From Paenibacillus sp. (GTDB lineage Bacteria; Bacillota; Bacilli; Paenibacillales; NBRC-103111), in contig JAPSLM010000009.1 in assembly GCA_031180825.1 (NCBI GenBank), positions 159,459-223,458 on the forward strand: a DNA stretch of 64,000 nucleotides. Reading direction: 5' to 3'. The notes under the pieces were generated by a model, which was given only the letters and a program-made list of their open reading frames with translations, ran no database searches and had not been told where the DNA came from. Within the stretch, counting starts at the first letter, position 1, and each line of letters begins with the position of its first letter. A program made the translations under genes and the position numbers. Positions 17,652-25,334 of the stretch are shown here, piece after piece.

Positions 17652-17845
17652 ATCAATTCTCCATTCTGTTCCCGCTCATGAAGCGTCTTTGCTAGTATTA
17701 TAGCCCAAAACGAAACGATCCCAAAATGGCTTTGGAAGACGACTGCCGCATGAAGAAGAAAAGAGGTGACCGCAGGCTGGAATGCGGTCGTTCGCGGGCA
17801 ACGCCGGACGGCGGAAAATGGAGTGCTTTTTCAGAAGCGATACGT

Positions 17846-17878
17846 TACAATGAGGTTCGTACAATTTGTGTTGTTCGA
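17846..17878 (+). repeat. Left inverted-repeat site of the recombinase segment
   Basis: TACAAT, three bases, then a 24-base block (17855-17878). The block is two arms, GTTCGTACAA and TTGTTCGA, around the spacer TTTGTG. The same 24 bases occur in reverse orientation at 18953-18976, again with TACAAT three bases outside. Two imperfectly inverted arms of about 10 bases around a 6-base spacer is the layout of a tyrosine-recombinase core site such as dif. An alternative reading is a duplicated operator or promoter. Confidence 0.8.
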
Positions 17879-17987
17879 CATTTATCTATGAAATTCATAC
17901 TATTTCTACAAATATTTCTTTTTTTGTATTATAGTAAATATTAACCAATGAAACAAGAGAATTATGGAAAAACATAGGATGAAATGC

Positions 17988-18935
17988 CTACAAAGTATCT
18001 TTAAAGCAGTCTTCGACATAATCGGGGGCCGCTTTTTTTATTTGCTGAACCGTATGGAGGTAACGCTGCGTGGTGTTGATGTGCGTATGCCCGAGCGATT
18101 CCTGAACCTGCTGCAAGGAAGCGCCGCGCAGGAGGGCGAGAGTGGCGTTCGTATGGCGGAGCCAGTGAGGGGTCGCCTTCTTCTCCAAGCCGCATTGCTC
18201 GCGGGCTTTCTTGATGATTTTCTCGACCATTCGGACGGATAGCGGAAAGAGCTTGTCATCCGGCCCGGTCTGCCCCGGCCTTGTTGCTCCGTAGGCTTGA
18301 AGCAGCGTCCACAGCATATGCGGAACTTTGACTTCTCGTTCTTTATCGCCTTTGCCGCAAATCGTAAGCCACATGGAAGCGCCTTCGGGGTCCGTGTGAA
18401 AATGGCTCCACCGAATCGAAATCAGCTCCGATACCCGGATGCCGAGCAGCACCAGCGTAGCTCCGATGACGTAATCGCGCAGGCCTTGCTGCTTTAACTG
18501 CTCGAACAAACGAAGTACTTCGCTCTTCGTCAAATAATGATTTTTGCTGTTCACGGGGATTTTGGGGATACGGATGCAGGAGGTCGGGTTATGCTGGAAC
18601 ATGCCGATGTTCGGATCGCTGCCCCACTTATATAGCGAGCGCAAAGGCGCAATATGTATAGCCACCGTCGCCGGAGCTTGCGGCTTGTTAGCGGGGTTTA
18701 ACAGCCCTTCCAGCAGGCCGATTTTATAGACCTCGATTTCCCGCCAAGTCACGTCACGCAAGGACTTATCGCCGATAAAGCGGCGGAATTTGGCGATCGC
18801 GTTGCGGTAATTTCTCGTCGTATACGGGGATCGGGAGCAAGTCGTCAAAAACATGTTGACGATTTGTTCGTCCGTGTATTTTTCGGTTGGTTTCCATTGT
18901 TCGGGAAGATGGATTTGAGCGGGAAGGGTGTGCAT
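17988..18935 (-). CDS. Tyrosine recombinase (XerC/D-like integrase)
   Basis: The 315-residue protein has an N-terminal SAM-like DNA-binding domain (about 20-110) and a catalytic domain. All catalytic residues are visible: Arg167 in LLGIRVSELIS, Lys195/Lys198 in CGKGDKER, the His257-xx-Arg260 box in TPHWLRHTNATL, His283 in ESLGHTHINTT and nucleophile Tyr292 in RYLHT. AAGGAG six bases ahead of the ATG at 18935 sets the start. No phage, transposon or conjugation gene is nearby. The gene is framed by two inverted copies of a core-site-like repeat, so it may invert its own segment. It is too divergent from XerC/XerD to be called the dif recombinase. Confidence 0.93.
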   Translation of the reverse strand: MHTLPAQIHLPEQWKPTEKYTDEQIVNMFLTTCSRSPYTTRNYRNAIAKFRRFIGDKSLRDVTWREIEVYKIGLLEGLLNPANKPQAPATVAIHIAPLRSLYKWGSDPNIGMFQHNPTSCIRIPKIPVNSKNHYLTKSEVLRLFEQLKQQGLRDYVIGATLVLLGIRVSELISIRWSHFHTDPEGASMWLTICGKGDKEREVKVPHMLWTLLQAYGATRPGQTGPDDKLFPLSVRMVEKIIKKAREQCGLEKKATPHWLRHTNATLALLRGASLQQVQESLGHTHINTTQRYLHTVQQIKKAAPDYVEDCFKDTL

Positions 18936-18952
18936 AAGGTCTCCTTTCTTGT

Positions 18953-18985
18953 TCGAACAACACAAATTGTACGAACTCTATTGTA
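18953..18985 (-). repeat. Right inverted-repeat site, just upstream of the recombinase start
   Basis: This is the reverse complement of the left site. TACAAT (complement of 18980-18985), three bases, then the identical 24-base block (18953-18976), here with a better right arm (TTGTTCGAAC), so that the arms match in 9 of 10 positions. The block ends 17 bases before the recombinase start codon, so binding here would also control its expression. Confidence 0.8.
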
Positions 18986-19061
18986 TCACGCCTGACTATG
19001 GAAAGGAGGGGCTCGAAGGATTTCGGCGAGGCGCGACACATAGGCTGAGGAGGGGTAACGC

Positions 19062-19676
19062 GTGCGGGATCGTTTAGTCACTCAAGAATTGGTTCGGTTA
19101 ATGGAAAAGGACGTCGATACCTATGAGCATAGTTTGCGGCTGGGGAAGCTTGCGAAGGGCATGGCGCTGATGATGCGCCTGAATCTTGCACAGACCCGGC
19201 AATTGGTGATCGGATGCTGCTTGCACGATATCGGGAAAATCTACATGCCCGACTCGATTCTGAAAAAGAAGACGTCGCTCACGGAAAGAGAATGGAGAAT
19301 GATGAAGCAGCATCCGGTGTTGGGTGCGGATATATTGAGAATTCATGCGCCGGAGGAGCAGACGATCATCGGTATCGTCGAATTCCATCATGAGCGATGG
19401 AACGGGACGGGGTACCCATGCGGCTTAAGCGGGACGGACATTCCGGCATTCGCCCGGATCTGCAGCATCATCGATTCCTTCGACAGCATGCTGTCCGACC
19501 GGCCCTACCGGTCAGGGATATCGTTGGAGGAGGCAAAGGAAGAGCTGCGCCGGCACAGCGGCACGCAGTTCGATAAGCAATACGTGGAATTGTTTCTGCA
19601 AATGCCGGCAGAAATGCTTCATCGCTTTTACGCAAGACGCGCAAGCGTCAATTCTATCGTCCAACCTTCAACATAA
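19062..19676 (+). CDS. HD-GYP domain protein, probable c-di-GMP phosphodiesterase
   Basis: A stand-alone 204-residue HD-GYP domain. The metal-binding HD pair is His55-Asp56 in CCLHDIGKIYMPD. The second signature reads HHERWNGTGYP with Gly117-Tyr118-Pro119 intact, and DSFDSMLSDRPYR follows as usual. It has no sensor or receiver domain, so regulation must come from a partner or from expression level. The start is a GTG behind a GAGGAGGGG box. It points away from the recombinase segment; if that segment inverted, recombinase transcription would run into this gene. Confidence 0.9.
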   Translation: MRDRLVTQELVRLMEKDVDTYEHSLRLGKLAKGMALMMRLNLAQTRQLVIGCCLHDIGKIYMPDSILKKKTSLTEREWRMMKQHPVLGADILRIHAPEEQTIIGIVEFHHERWNGTGYPCGLSGTDIPAFARICSIIDSFDSMLSDRPYRSGISLEEAKEELRRHSGTQFDKQYVELFLQMPAEMLHRFYARRASVNSIVQPST

Positions 19677-19708
19677 AAAGCGAGGTCCCGGTGGGCCTCG
19701 CTTTTTTT
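19676..19708 (+). terminator. Intrinsic terminator of the HD-GYP gene
   Basis: AAAAGCGAGGTCCC pairs with GGGCCTCGCTTTT and is followed by further T residues. It overlaps the last base of the stop codon. Confidence 0.93.
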
Positions 19709-19723
19709 AAATGATTCCACTTA

Positions 19724-21055
19724 TTATGCCGATTGCGTTTGCGAATCCGTTTGCAGCTTGCGGACGGTGAGCCTTGCGATACGCAGATCGTCCGTTTCCT
19801 CGATCACGAACTCGAATTCGTTCTGGTAAACGACGCTCTGTCCATGCTTGGGCGGAAGCTCCACCTGCGAATACATCCAGCCGCCGATCGTATCATAGTC
19901 CTCGGACTCGATTTCCAGGCCGAACTGATCGTTCACTTCGTCGATTAACATCAGACCGTCGATGGAGTAATTGAACTCGTCTTTCTTCTCTACACGAGCC
20001 CGCTCATCCGGGTCGAACTCGTCTTGGATTTCGCCGACGATTTCCTCAAGAATATCCTCCAGCGTCACCATGCCCGAAGTTCCGCCATATTCGTCGATAA
20101 GCAGGGCAATCTGCACTTTTTTCCACTGCATCAGCTTGAGCAGTCTGCTGATCGGCATCGAATCCGGTACTTTTGCGATCGGACGCACGATCGAGCGAAG
20201 CTCGGTCAGCGCGCCGTTCGACTTCATCAAGTCCTTGATGTGAACGAAGCCGATAATATTGTCTTTATCCGGATCGCATACCGGATAACGGGTGCGCATT
20301 TCGCGAAGCGCGATCTCCATATTATCCTCGAACGGCAGATTGGCGTACAAGCAGGCCATTTCCGTCCGCGGAATCATAATTTCGCGCGCGTTCGTTTCGG
20401 TAAATTCAAATATATTGTCAAAAAGCGTAAGCTCCGTATTGTCGATGAAGCCGCTTTTATGGCTTTCTTTCACTAAGACGCGGATTTCCTCTTCTGTATG
20501 AGCCGATTCGTGCTCGGTAGCCGGCTCAATGCCCGCGCGCTTCAGCATCCAGTTCGACGCGCCGTTCAGCATCCAGATGAAAGGGTACATCAGCTTGTAA
20601 AAAATGATCACCGGCAGCGCGGACCAAAGCGTCACGTTCTCCGACTGGCGGATCGCGTACGTCTTCGGGAACTGCTCCCCGAGCGTAATATGCAGCGCGG
20701 TAATGAGCGAGAAGGCTACAAAGAAGGAGATCGTATGAATGACGACGGGGGTTAAGCCGAGCCAATCTTTAAGGATCGGTTCGAGAAAAGCGGCCACCGC
20801 CGGTTCTCCGACCCAGCCGAGTCCCAGCGACGCAAGCGTGATGCCGAGCTGGCAGGCGGACAAATAAGCGTTCAGGTTGCCCGTGATTTTTTGCGCGAAC
20901 CGCGCGTTCACATTGCCGCTTTGGGCGAGCGCATCAATGCGGCTGTTTCTAACTTTGACCATGGCGAACTCCGCGGCGACAAAAAAGCCGTTCAGCAGCA
21001 CCAAGACGATAATGAGAACCGCGTTAAGCAATAAAGGTAACGGGTCACTACTCAA
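19724..21055 (-). CDS. CNNM-type membrane protein with CBS pair and CorC_HlyC domain
   Basis: The order is typical of the so-called hemolysin (TlyC/YhdP/CorC) family. An N-terminal DUF21/CNNM membrane domain (about 1-190, with LNGFFVAAEFAMVKVRNSRID) comes first, then two CBS domains (about 205-340, with VHIKDLM and DEYGGTSGMVTLEDILEEIVGEI), then a C-terminal CorC_HlyC domain (about 355-435). Relatives are implicated in Mg or other divalent metal efflux and in Mg homeostasis; haemolysis is a historic label. Length 443 is normal. The first codon in the conserved frame is TTG (AGGGA at five bases), with no ATG nearby, so the start is somewhat uncertain. Confidence 0.9.
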   Translation of the reverse strand: MSSDPLPLLLNAVLIIVLVLLNGFFVAAEFAMVKVRNSRIDALAQSGNVNARFAQKITGNLNAYLSACQLGITLASLGLGWVGEPAVAAFLEPILKDWLGLTPVVIHTISFFVAFSLITALHITLGEQFPKTYAIRQSENVTLWSALPVIIFYKLMYPFIWMLNGASNWMLKRAGIEPATEHESAHTEEEIRVLVKESHKSGFIDNTELTLFDNIFEFTETNAREIMIPRTEMACLYANLPFEDNMEIALREMRTRYPVCDPDKDNIIGFVHIKDLMKSNGALTELRSIVRPIAKVPDSMPISRLLKLMQWKKVQIALLIDEYGGTSGMVTLEDILEEIVGEIQDEFDPDERARVEKKDEFNYSIDGLMLIDEVNDQFGLEIESEDYDTIGGWMYSQVELPPKHGQSVVYQNEFEFVIEETDDLRIARLTVRKLQTDSQTQSA

Positions 21056-21326
21056 TCATTCCCTATCCCCTGCGTGAGGTGGATAGGTACACCTCCCTTA
21101 AACGTTCAAATAATAGAAAAAAATAAAAATTGCTTATAATCCATTATACTCGGAACGCATACCGGCACTCAAACGGCGAGCGGGGCACTGCGGGGTATGC
21201 ACGGGGTGTGCGGACTCTGAATCGCGAGGTATTAACGAATATCCCCCCATTTGCTGCGAATTTGTTCGTTTTCGTGCGAAAATGGCGAAATCCCGGTTCA
21301 TTTTTAAATTCAAACGAGTTGACAGG

Positions 21327-21355
21327 TTGACATCTGGGACAGGCTATGGTAAATT
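21327..21355 (+). promoter_or_regulatory. Candidate SigA promoter inside the long intergenic region
   Basis: TTGACA (21327-21332) is followed after 17 bases by TAAATT (21350-21355). A second TTGACA lies eight bases further upstream. No protein gene follows for more than 400 bases. Confidence 0.45.
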
Positions 21356-21361
21356 TAATCG

Positions 21362-21680
21362 ATATTCGCAAGAATATACTTAAACCCTCATACAACCCCT
21401 ACACGGAAGATTTTCCTCGAGAAAGCAGCGTTATTTCCGCACATGTTTAATCGTCATTCAAGGAACTCCCATGATTAGGAACTGTTGTTACACTGATTCA
21501 CACTGGCGCGGTCTTCGGAGCCGCAAGGATGGAAGAGAGGCAGGGCTTTCATTGTTTTAGAGTATGCGCAGCATCATGTACAGAAATTGGATTTGCTTTG
21601 GGGTAAGGCAGGGTAACCGGTGGTTTTAAACGACAAAGAAGGCTCGGTCAGGGACAGATCCGCTGACGGAGTCTTTTTTG
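21362..21680 (+). ncRNA. Candidate small RNA or long leader, unidentified
   Basis: The stretch from the candidate promoter to a hairpin ending in T residues could be a transcript of about 320 bases. At the hairpin, CTCGGTCAG (21643-21651) pairs with CTGACGGAG (21663-21671) in eight of nine positions, then TCTTTTTT. I did not recognise a known family: no S-box, GEMM, M-box, ykkC, SRP or 6S signature. It could equally be a leader with attenuator for the gene at 21790. Confidence 0.3.
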
Positions 21681-21789
21681 ATTGCCGCGGGCAGTTTATT
21701 CGGAGTTAATTTCCGTTCCTAATATATTTCTAACAGTTTTCCCCTATAGTTAAGCTCAAACGGCATTCCAGGGAAAAGAGGTTGCGGAA

Positions 21790-22152
21790 TTGAATGTGTT
21801 CGTATATGGCATCGTATCCTTAAGTCATAAAGATAACCCGTTTATTTCCAGACATTCTCGGCTTCTTAGCGGCGAAGCCTGGGTAAGAGGCGTTCTGTAC
21901 GATACAGGCCTCGGTTTTCCCGCATTAACCTCCGGGGAAGACAAGGTTAGCGGCAAGCTGCTGGCGATGGGGGATATCGCGTTTGAAAGCGTTCGCGAAC
22001 TGGCCTCCAACTTTAACCGGATGAACCCGCCGTATCGTTTCGAGCTGAAGCCCGTTCAAGTGTTTGCGGGGGCGGTCACCTACGACGCCTTTGCTTATAT
22101 GTATGCCTCCGGCGATGGCTTAACGCGGGTTGAAAGCGGGATCTGGCTGTAG
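21790..22152 (+). CDS. Gamma-glutamylcyclotransferase (AIG2/GGCT)-like protein
   Basis: The 120 residues begin NVFVYGIVSLSHKDNPF, close to the VFVYGTLxxG start of this fold, followed by VRGVLYDTGLGFPAL and KVSGKLLAM, which match the G-x-LYD-G-(Y/F)PAL and V-x-GEL strands. The C-terminal VQVFAGAVTYDAFAYMY gives the closing strands. The usual catalytic Glu after the GEL strand is not clearly placed (GDIAFESV), so activity is doubtful. The start is TTG, with AAGAGG eight bases upstream. Members act on gamma-glutamyl amines or peptides, but the substrate here is unknown. Confidence 0.75.
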   Translation: MNVFVYGIVSLSHKDNPFISRHSRLLSGEAWVRGVLYDTGLGFPALTSGEDKVSGKLLAMGDIAFESVRELASNFNRMNPPYRFELKPVQVFAGAVTYDAFAYMYASGDGLTRVESGIWL

Positions 22153-22367
22153 CCGGAAACGAGTGCCGAAAAGCTCATGATTTATGAAAAACGAAGAGAT
22201 AGTGAGATTTGTAGAGATTGGAAAAGAACCGCCTCTGAGAAAGCGCTCTAATGTGCCCGATCTTCCCCTATTTCGCTCCTGAGCCAATCCCGCCATTCTT
22301 TACAGTCGCTTCCGACAAGCGTAATATTCAATTCATAAATTTACAGTTTCCAAATTCTTATCGCTTA

Positions 22368-22558
22368 ATTTCCGCCATTGTGCGGAAAGCGGGGGAACCA
22401 CAAGGGAAGCCTGCGCTGCCGGTGTGAGAGCCGAAAGCCGTGCGTCCCCGGGGTGAATCCCTTCGCGCTTGCCTTGCAAGCGCTGGGGTAGGGCGACTCT
22501 CACGCCCGAATCCGTCAGCTAACCTCGTAAGCGTATAGAGAGAGGCAACGATTGTCGT
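22368..22558 (+). promoter_or_regulatory. c-di-AMP riboswitch (ydaO/yuaA type)
   Basis: The conserved blocks of the ydaO class appear in order: GGGGGAACCA (22391-22400), GGGGTGAATCC (22450-22460), GGGGTAGGGCGACTCT (22485-22500) and CCGAATCCGTCAGCTAACCT (from 22506), continuing CGTAAGCG. These RNAs bind c-di-AMP and usually switch off potassium uptake or cell-wall genes when the messenger is high. A terminator follows at 22589 as the expression platform. The downstream genes are kdp relics, which fits the known ydaO-kdp link. The RNA shows no obvious damage. Confidence 0.93.
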
Positions 22559-22588
22559 GAGCTCATAAGACACGGGTTGTTTCACCGT

Positions 22589-22637
22589 GCCTTGGAAGCC
22601 GCGGGAAGAGTCACCTCTTGCCCAAGGCTTCTTTTTT
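22589..22637 (+). terminator. Riboswitch expression-platform terminator
   Basis: GCCTTGG (22589-22595) pairs with CCAAGGC (22622-22628), with an inner GGGAAGAG/CTCTTGCCC helix, followed by TTCTTTTTT. It stands between the c-di-AMP aptamer and the first downstream start codon. Confidence 0.9.
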
Positions 22638-22677
22638 GTTGTCTTTTCTCCTGGAGTGAATAGAGGAGAACGAGGAA

Positions 22678-22863
22678 ATGACCAAAGCATCATCCGGGTA
22701 TATTCTGGTGTCGGCGCCGAATAAGGCGGGAGAAAACTTCATCCGCGAGCTGCAAAGACAGCAGCTTCGCTTCGCGGCCCTTGCCAACAGCAAGGCCGAG
22801 CGTAGAAGGCTGGCCGAACTTGGCGTCGGGAACGTGGTGACGATCGATACGTCGGGCTCATGA
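22678..22863 (+). pseudogene. Truncated Rossmann-like open frame at the head of the kdp operon
   Basis: GAGGAGAACGAGGAA gives a strong ribosome binding site for a 61-codon frame starting MTKASSGYILVSAPNKAGEN. The sequence reads as strand-helix-strand-helix-strand (ILVSAPNKAGENFI, LRFAALANS, VVTIDTS), the first third of a Rossmann-type fold. It then stops and runs straight into kdpA sequence in another phase that itself lacks about 135 N-terminal residues. The simplest reading is a deletion that removed the rest of this gene and the start of kdpA. I do not recognise the parent protein. Confidence 0.55.
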
Positions 22864-24134
22864 TGATGTTTACTTCCGCGGCAACGGGGCTGTGCGTGGC
22901 GATCGCCTTTATCCGCGGCGTCACGACCAAGGGCAAGACGCTCGGCAACTTCTACGAGGATTTCGTCAAGGCACGCACCCGCGTGTTTCTGCCGTTTGCT
23001 TTGATTGTTACGCTGGCGCTCGTAGCTTTGCAAGTGCCGCAGACGCTGCAGCCGATGCTGACGGTGAAGACGCTCGAAGGGGCGGAGCAGCAAATTGCGA
23101 TCGGACCGGTCGCGTCGCTGGAATCGATTAAGCACTTGGGAACGAACGGCGGAGGCTTCTTCGGCGTCAACTCGTCGCACCCGTTCGAGAACCCGAATCC
23201 GCTCACGAACGTGATCGAGATGCTGTCGATGTGGTGCTTGTCGGCGGCGCTGCCGTATACCTACGGATTGTTCGCGAAAAACCGGAAGCAGGGCTGGGTT
23301 ATTTTCTCCGCAATGCTGATATTGTTCGTACTGTTCCTGTCGCTTGTCTATACCTCCGAATTAAACGGTAACCCGGCCTTGAACAAACTGGGCATGGACG
23401 CCTCCCAAGGCAGTATGGAAGGGAAAGAGGTACGCTTCGGCATCCCGATGTCGGCTTTGTTTACGACGGTTACGACGGCGGCGACGACCGGATCGGTCAA
23501 CAACATGCACGATACGCTGACGCCGCTCGGAGGCATTACGCCGCTCGCGCTGATGATGCTGAACTGCGTGTTCGGCGGCAAAGGCGTCGGCCTCGTGAAT
23601 ATGCTCATGTATGCCATTTTGGGCGTGTTCCTCGCAGGCTTGATGGTCGGACGGACGCCGGAGTTTCTGGGGCGGAAGATCGAGGCCCGCGAGATGAAAT
23701 TGATCGCCATCGCGATTCTGGCGCATCCGTTTATTATTTTGGCGCCGACGGCGATTGCGCTTGCGACCGAGCTTGGCAAAGCGGCGATCACGAATCCGTC
23801 GTTCCACGGCATCTCGCAGGTGCTGTATGAATACACGTCATCGGCGGCCAATAACGGCTCCGGCTTTGAGGGCCTGGGCGACAATACGCCGTTCTGGAAC
23901 ATGACGACCGGGCTTGTGATGCTGTTCGGGCGCTACATCCCGATGATTGCGCTGCTGGCCGTGGCCGGTTCGCTCAGCCGCAAGCAATGGGTGCCGGAGA
24001 CGGTCGGCACGTTCCGTACGGACAACGGCTTGTTCGTCGGCATCCTCGTCGGAACGGTGTTGATGATCGGGGCGCTGACGTTCCTGCCGGCCATCGTGCT
24101 TGGGCCCGTGGCCGAGCATTTGACGCTGCGTTAA
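22860..24134 (+). pseudogene. kdpA: kdpA, N-terminally truncated
   Basis: KdpA is the potassium-binding, channel-like subunit of the KdpFABC pump and is normally about 560 residues. Here similarity starts at FTSAATGLCVAIAFIRGVT, matching roughly residue 135 of E. coli KdpA. The rest is continuous for 424 codons, with selectivity-filter regions such as LGTNGGGFFGVNSSHPF and TTVTTAATTGSVNN intact. The first membrane helices and first pore repeat are missing. Just upstream is a different truncated frame, so no start codon joins it to a proper N-terminus. A functional KdpA is very unlikely. Confidence 0.88.
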
Positions 24135-24168
24135 ACGTGAAGATCGCGAAGGAAGAGAGGAGTAACCC

Positions 24169-24615
24169 ATGAATTCGAATCGAAAAAGCATGAAAAATCC
24201 GGTAATCCAAATCGGACGGAATGACGCCTCCGATCCGTCCAAAATCATCGAAGTCGTGGCCATCGGCAAGCAGCTCCTGATGACCCGCGGCGCGCTGACG
24301 ACGTTCAGTATCGCTAACGACGTGGCGAAATATTTTGCGATCATCCCGGCGATGTTCACGCTGGCGATTCCGGAGATGGAAGCCCTGAACGTCATGAAGC
24401 TCGGCTCGCCGATGTCGGCGATTCTCTCGGCGCTTATTTTCAACGCGATCGTCATCCCGCTGCTGATTCCGCTGGTGTGAAAGGCGTTACCTACAAGCCG
24501 ATGAGCTCGACGCAGCTGCTGCGCCGCAATTTGTTCCTGTACGGGCTCGGCGGGGTATTGGTGCCGTTCGTCGGCATCAAGCTCATCGATCTGGCGGTTC
24601 ACCTGTGGATTTAAC
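24169..24615 (+). pseudogene. kdpB: kdpB remnant with large internal deletion
   Basis: KdpB is the P-type ATPase subunit, about 680 residues. This copy has a ribosome binding site (AGAGAGGAG) and about 14 codons of an N-terminus ([10 protein letters not shown]). It then jumps straight to the C-terminal block [20 protein letters not shown], which lies near residue 585 in normal KdpB. The nucleotide-binding domain and the phosphorylation site DKTGT are gone. A TGA at 24478-24480 then interrupts the end, after which the same frame continues with [20 protein letters not shown] to the natural terminus at 24615. It cannot encode an ATPase. Confidence 0.9.
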
Positions 24616-24704
24616 GGGGTAAAAACTTGCATCCGTTTTTTCACTGTCAAGATTTGTAGAGAAATCGACTTGGAGATATGATATATAGAAAGGGAATGAT
24701 TCTT

Positions 24705-25313
24705 ATGGCAAGCCGCGTCAATCATGAAGGGGCCGAGACGGCCCGCTTCTCGTTCCCGTACGCGCTTCGATCTTGTTTATCGTTGTTTGCGGTCTTGTTT
24801 ACCCGCTCGTTTCGACCGGAATCGCGCAGGCGATTTTTCCGGTCCAGGCGAACGGCAGTCTGGTTCGGGACCGCAGCGGCGCCATCGTCGGCTCTGAGCT
24901 GATCGGGCAGAAATTCAGCGATCCGAAATATTTTCAAGGACGCGTATCGAGTATAGATTATAAGGCCGATGCCTCGGGTTCGAACAACTATGCGCCGTCG
25001 AAACCCCGAGCTGGCGAAGCGGATGCAGGAATCGATCGAGGCCTGGAAGACAGCCAATCCGGACGTATCGGTCGGCGAGGTTCCGATCGACCTGCTGACC
25101 AATTCCGGCTCGGGGCTCGATCCGCACATTTCCCCGAAGGCGGCCAAGGCGCAGGTGCCGCGGATCAGCAAGCTGACGGGAATCGGCGAAGCGGACCTCG
25201 GACAGCTGGTGGAGCGCCATACGGAAGGGCGGGATCTCGGCCTATTCGGCGAGCCCCGCGTGAACGTGCTGAAGCTGAACCTGGCGCTTACCGAAATGAT
25301 GACGAAAAAGTAG
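24705..25313 (+). pseudogene. kdpC: kdpC with two frameshifts
   Basis: KdpC is the small single-helix subunit of the Kdp pump (about 190 residues). The start ATG at 24705 opens [20 protein letters not shown]. The frame breaks near 24770 and resumes in another phase with [20 protein letters not shown] and [20 protein letters not shown]. It breaks again near 25000 and finishes in a third phase with [20 protein letters not shown] and [14 protein letters not shown]. The joined product would match KdpC along its whole length, so the two breaks are single-base indels in a formerly intact gene. Sequencing error is possible for one, less so given neighbouring decay. Confidence 0.88.
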
Positions 25314-25334
25314 CGTAAAAGGAGCTGTTGTGTC

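Larger units (their letters stand above)
21056..21789. other. Long intergenic region with promoter-like and terminator-like signals
   Basis: No convincing protein gene is seen in these 734 bases; short open frames here lack ribosome binding sites and protein-like composition. It holds AT-rich promoter-like sequence for the minus-strand CNNM gene near 21120-21150, a plus-strand SigA-like promoter at 21327-21355, and a terminator-like hairpin at 21643-21678. It also contains the untranslated leader of the cyclotransferase-like gene starting at 21790. Confidence 0.6.

Noticed and set aside
17855..18976. The 24-base repeats as LexA boxes
   Set aside because: The Bacillus LexA box needs CGAAC-N4-GTTCG; the spacing and half-sites here do not match.
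17844..18985. Recombinase segment as an insertion sequence or phage remnant
   Set aside because: No transposase, phage structural gene or target-site duplication was seen; the inverted repeats look like recombinase core sites and not IS ends, though this was judged only by eye.
21130..21395. Short open frames on both strands in the long intergenic region
   Set aside because: They have no ribosome binding site, and the composition is not protein-like.
24678..24902. 74-codon frame at the start of kdpC taken as a real gene
   Set aside because: Only its first 20 or so residues match KdpC; the rest is out-of-frame translation after the first frameshift.
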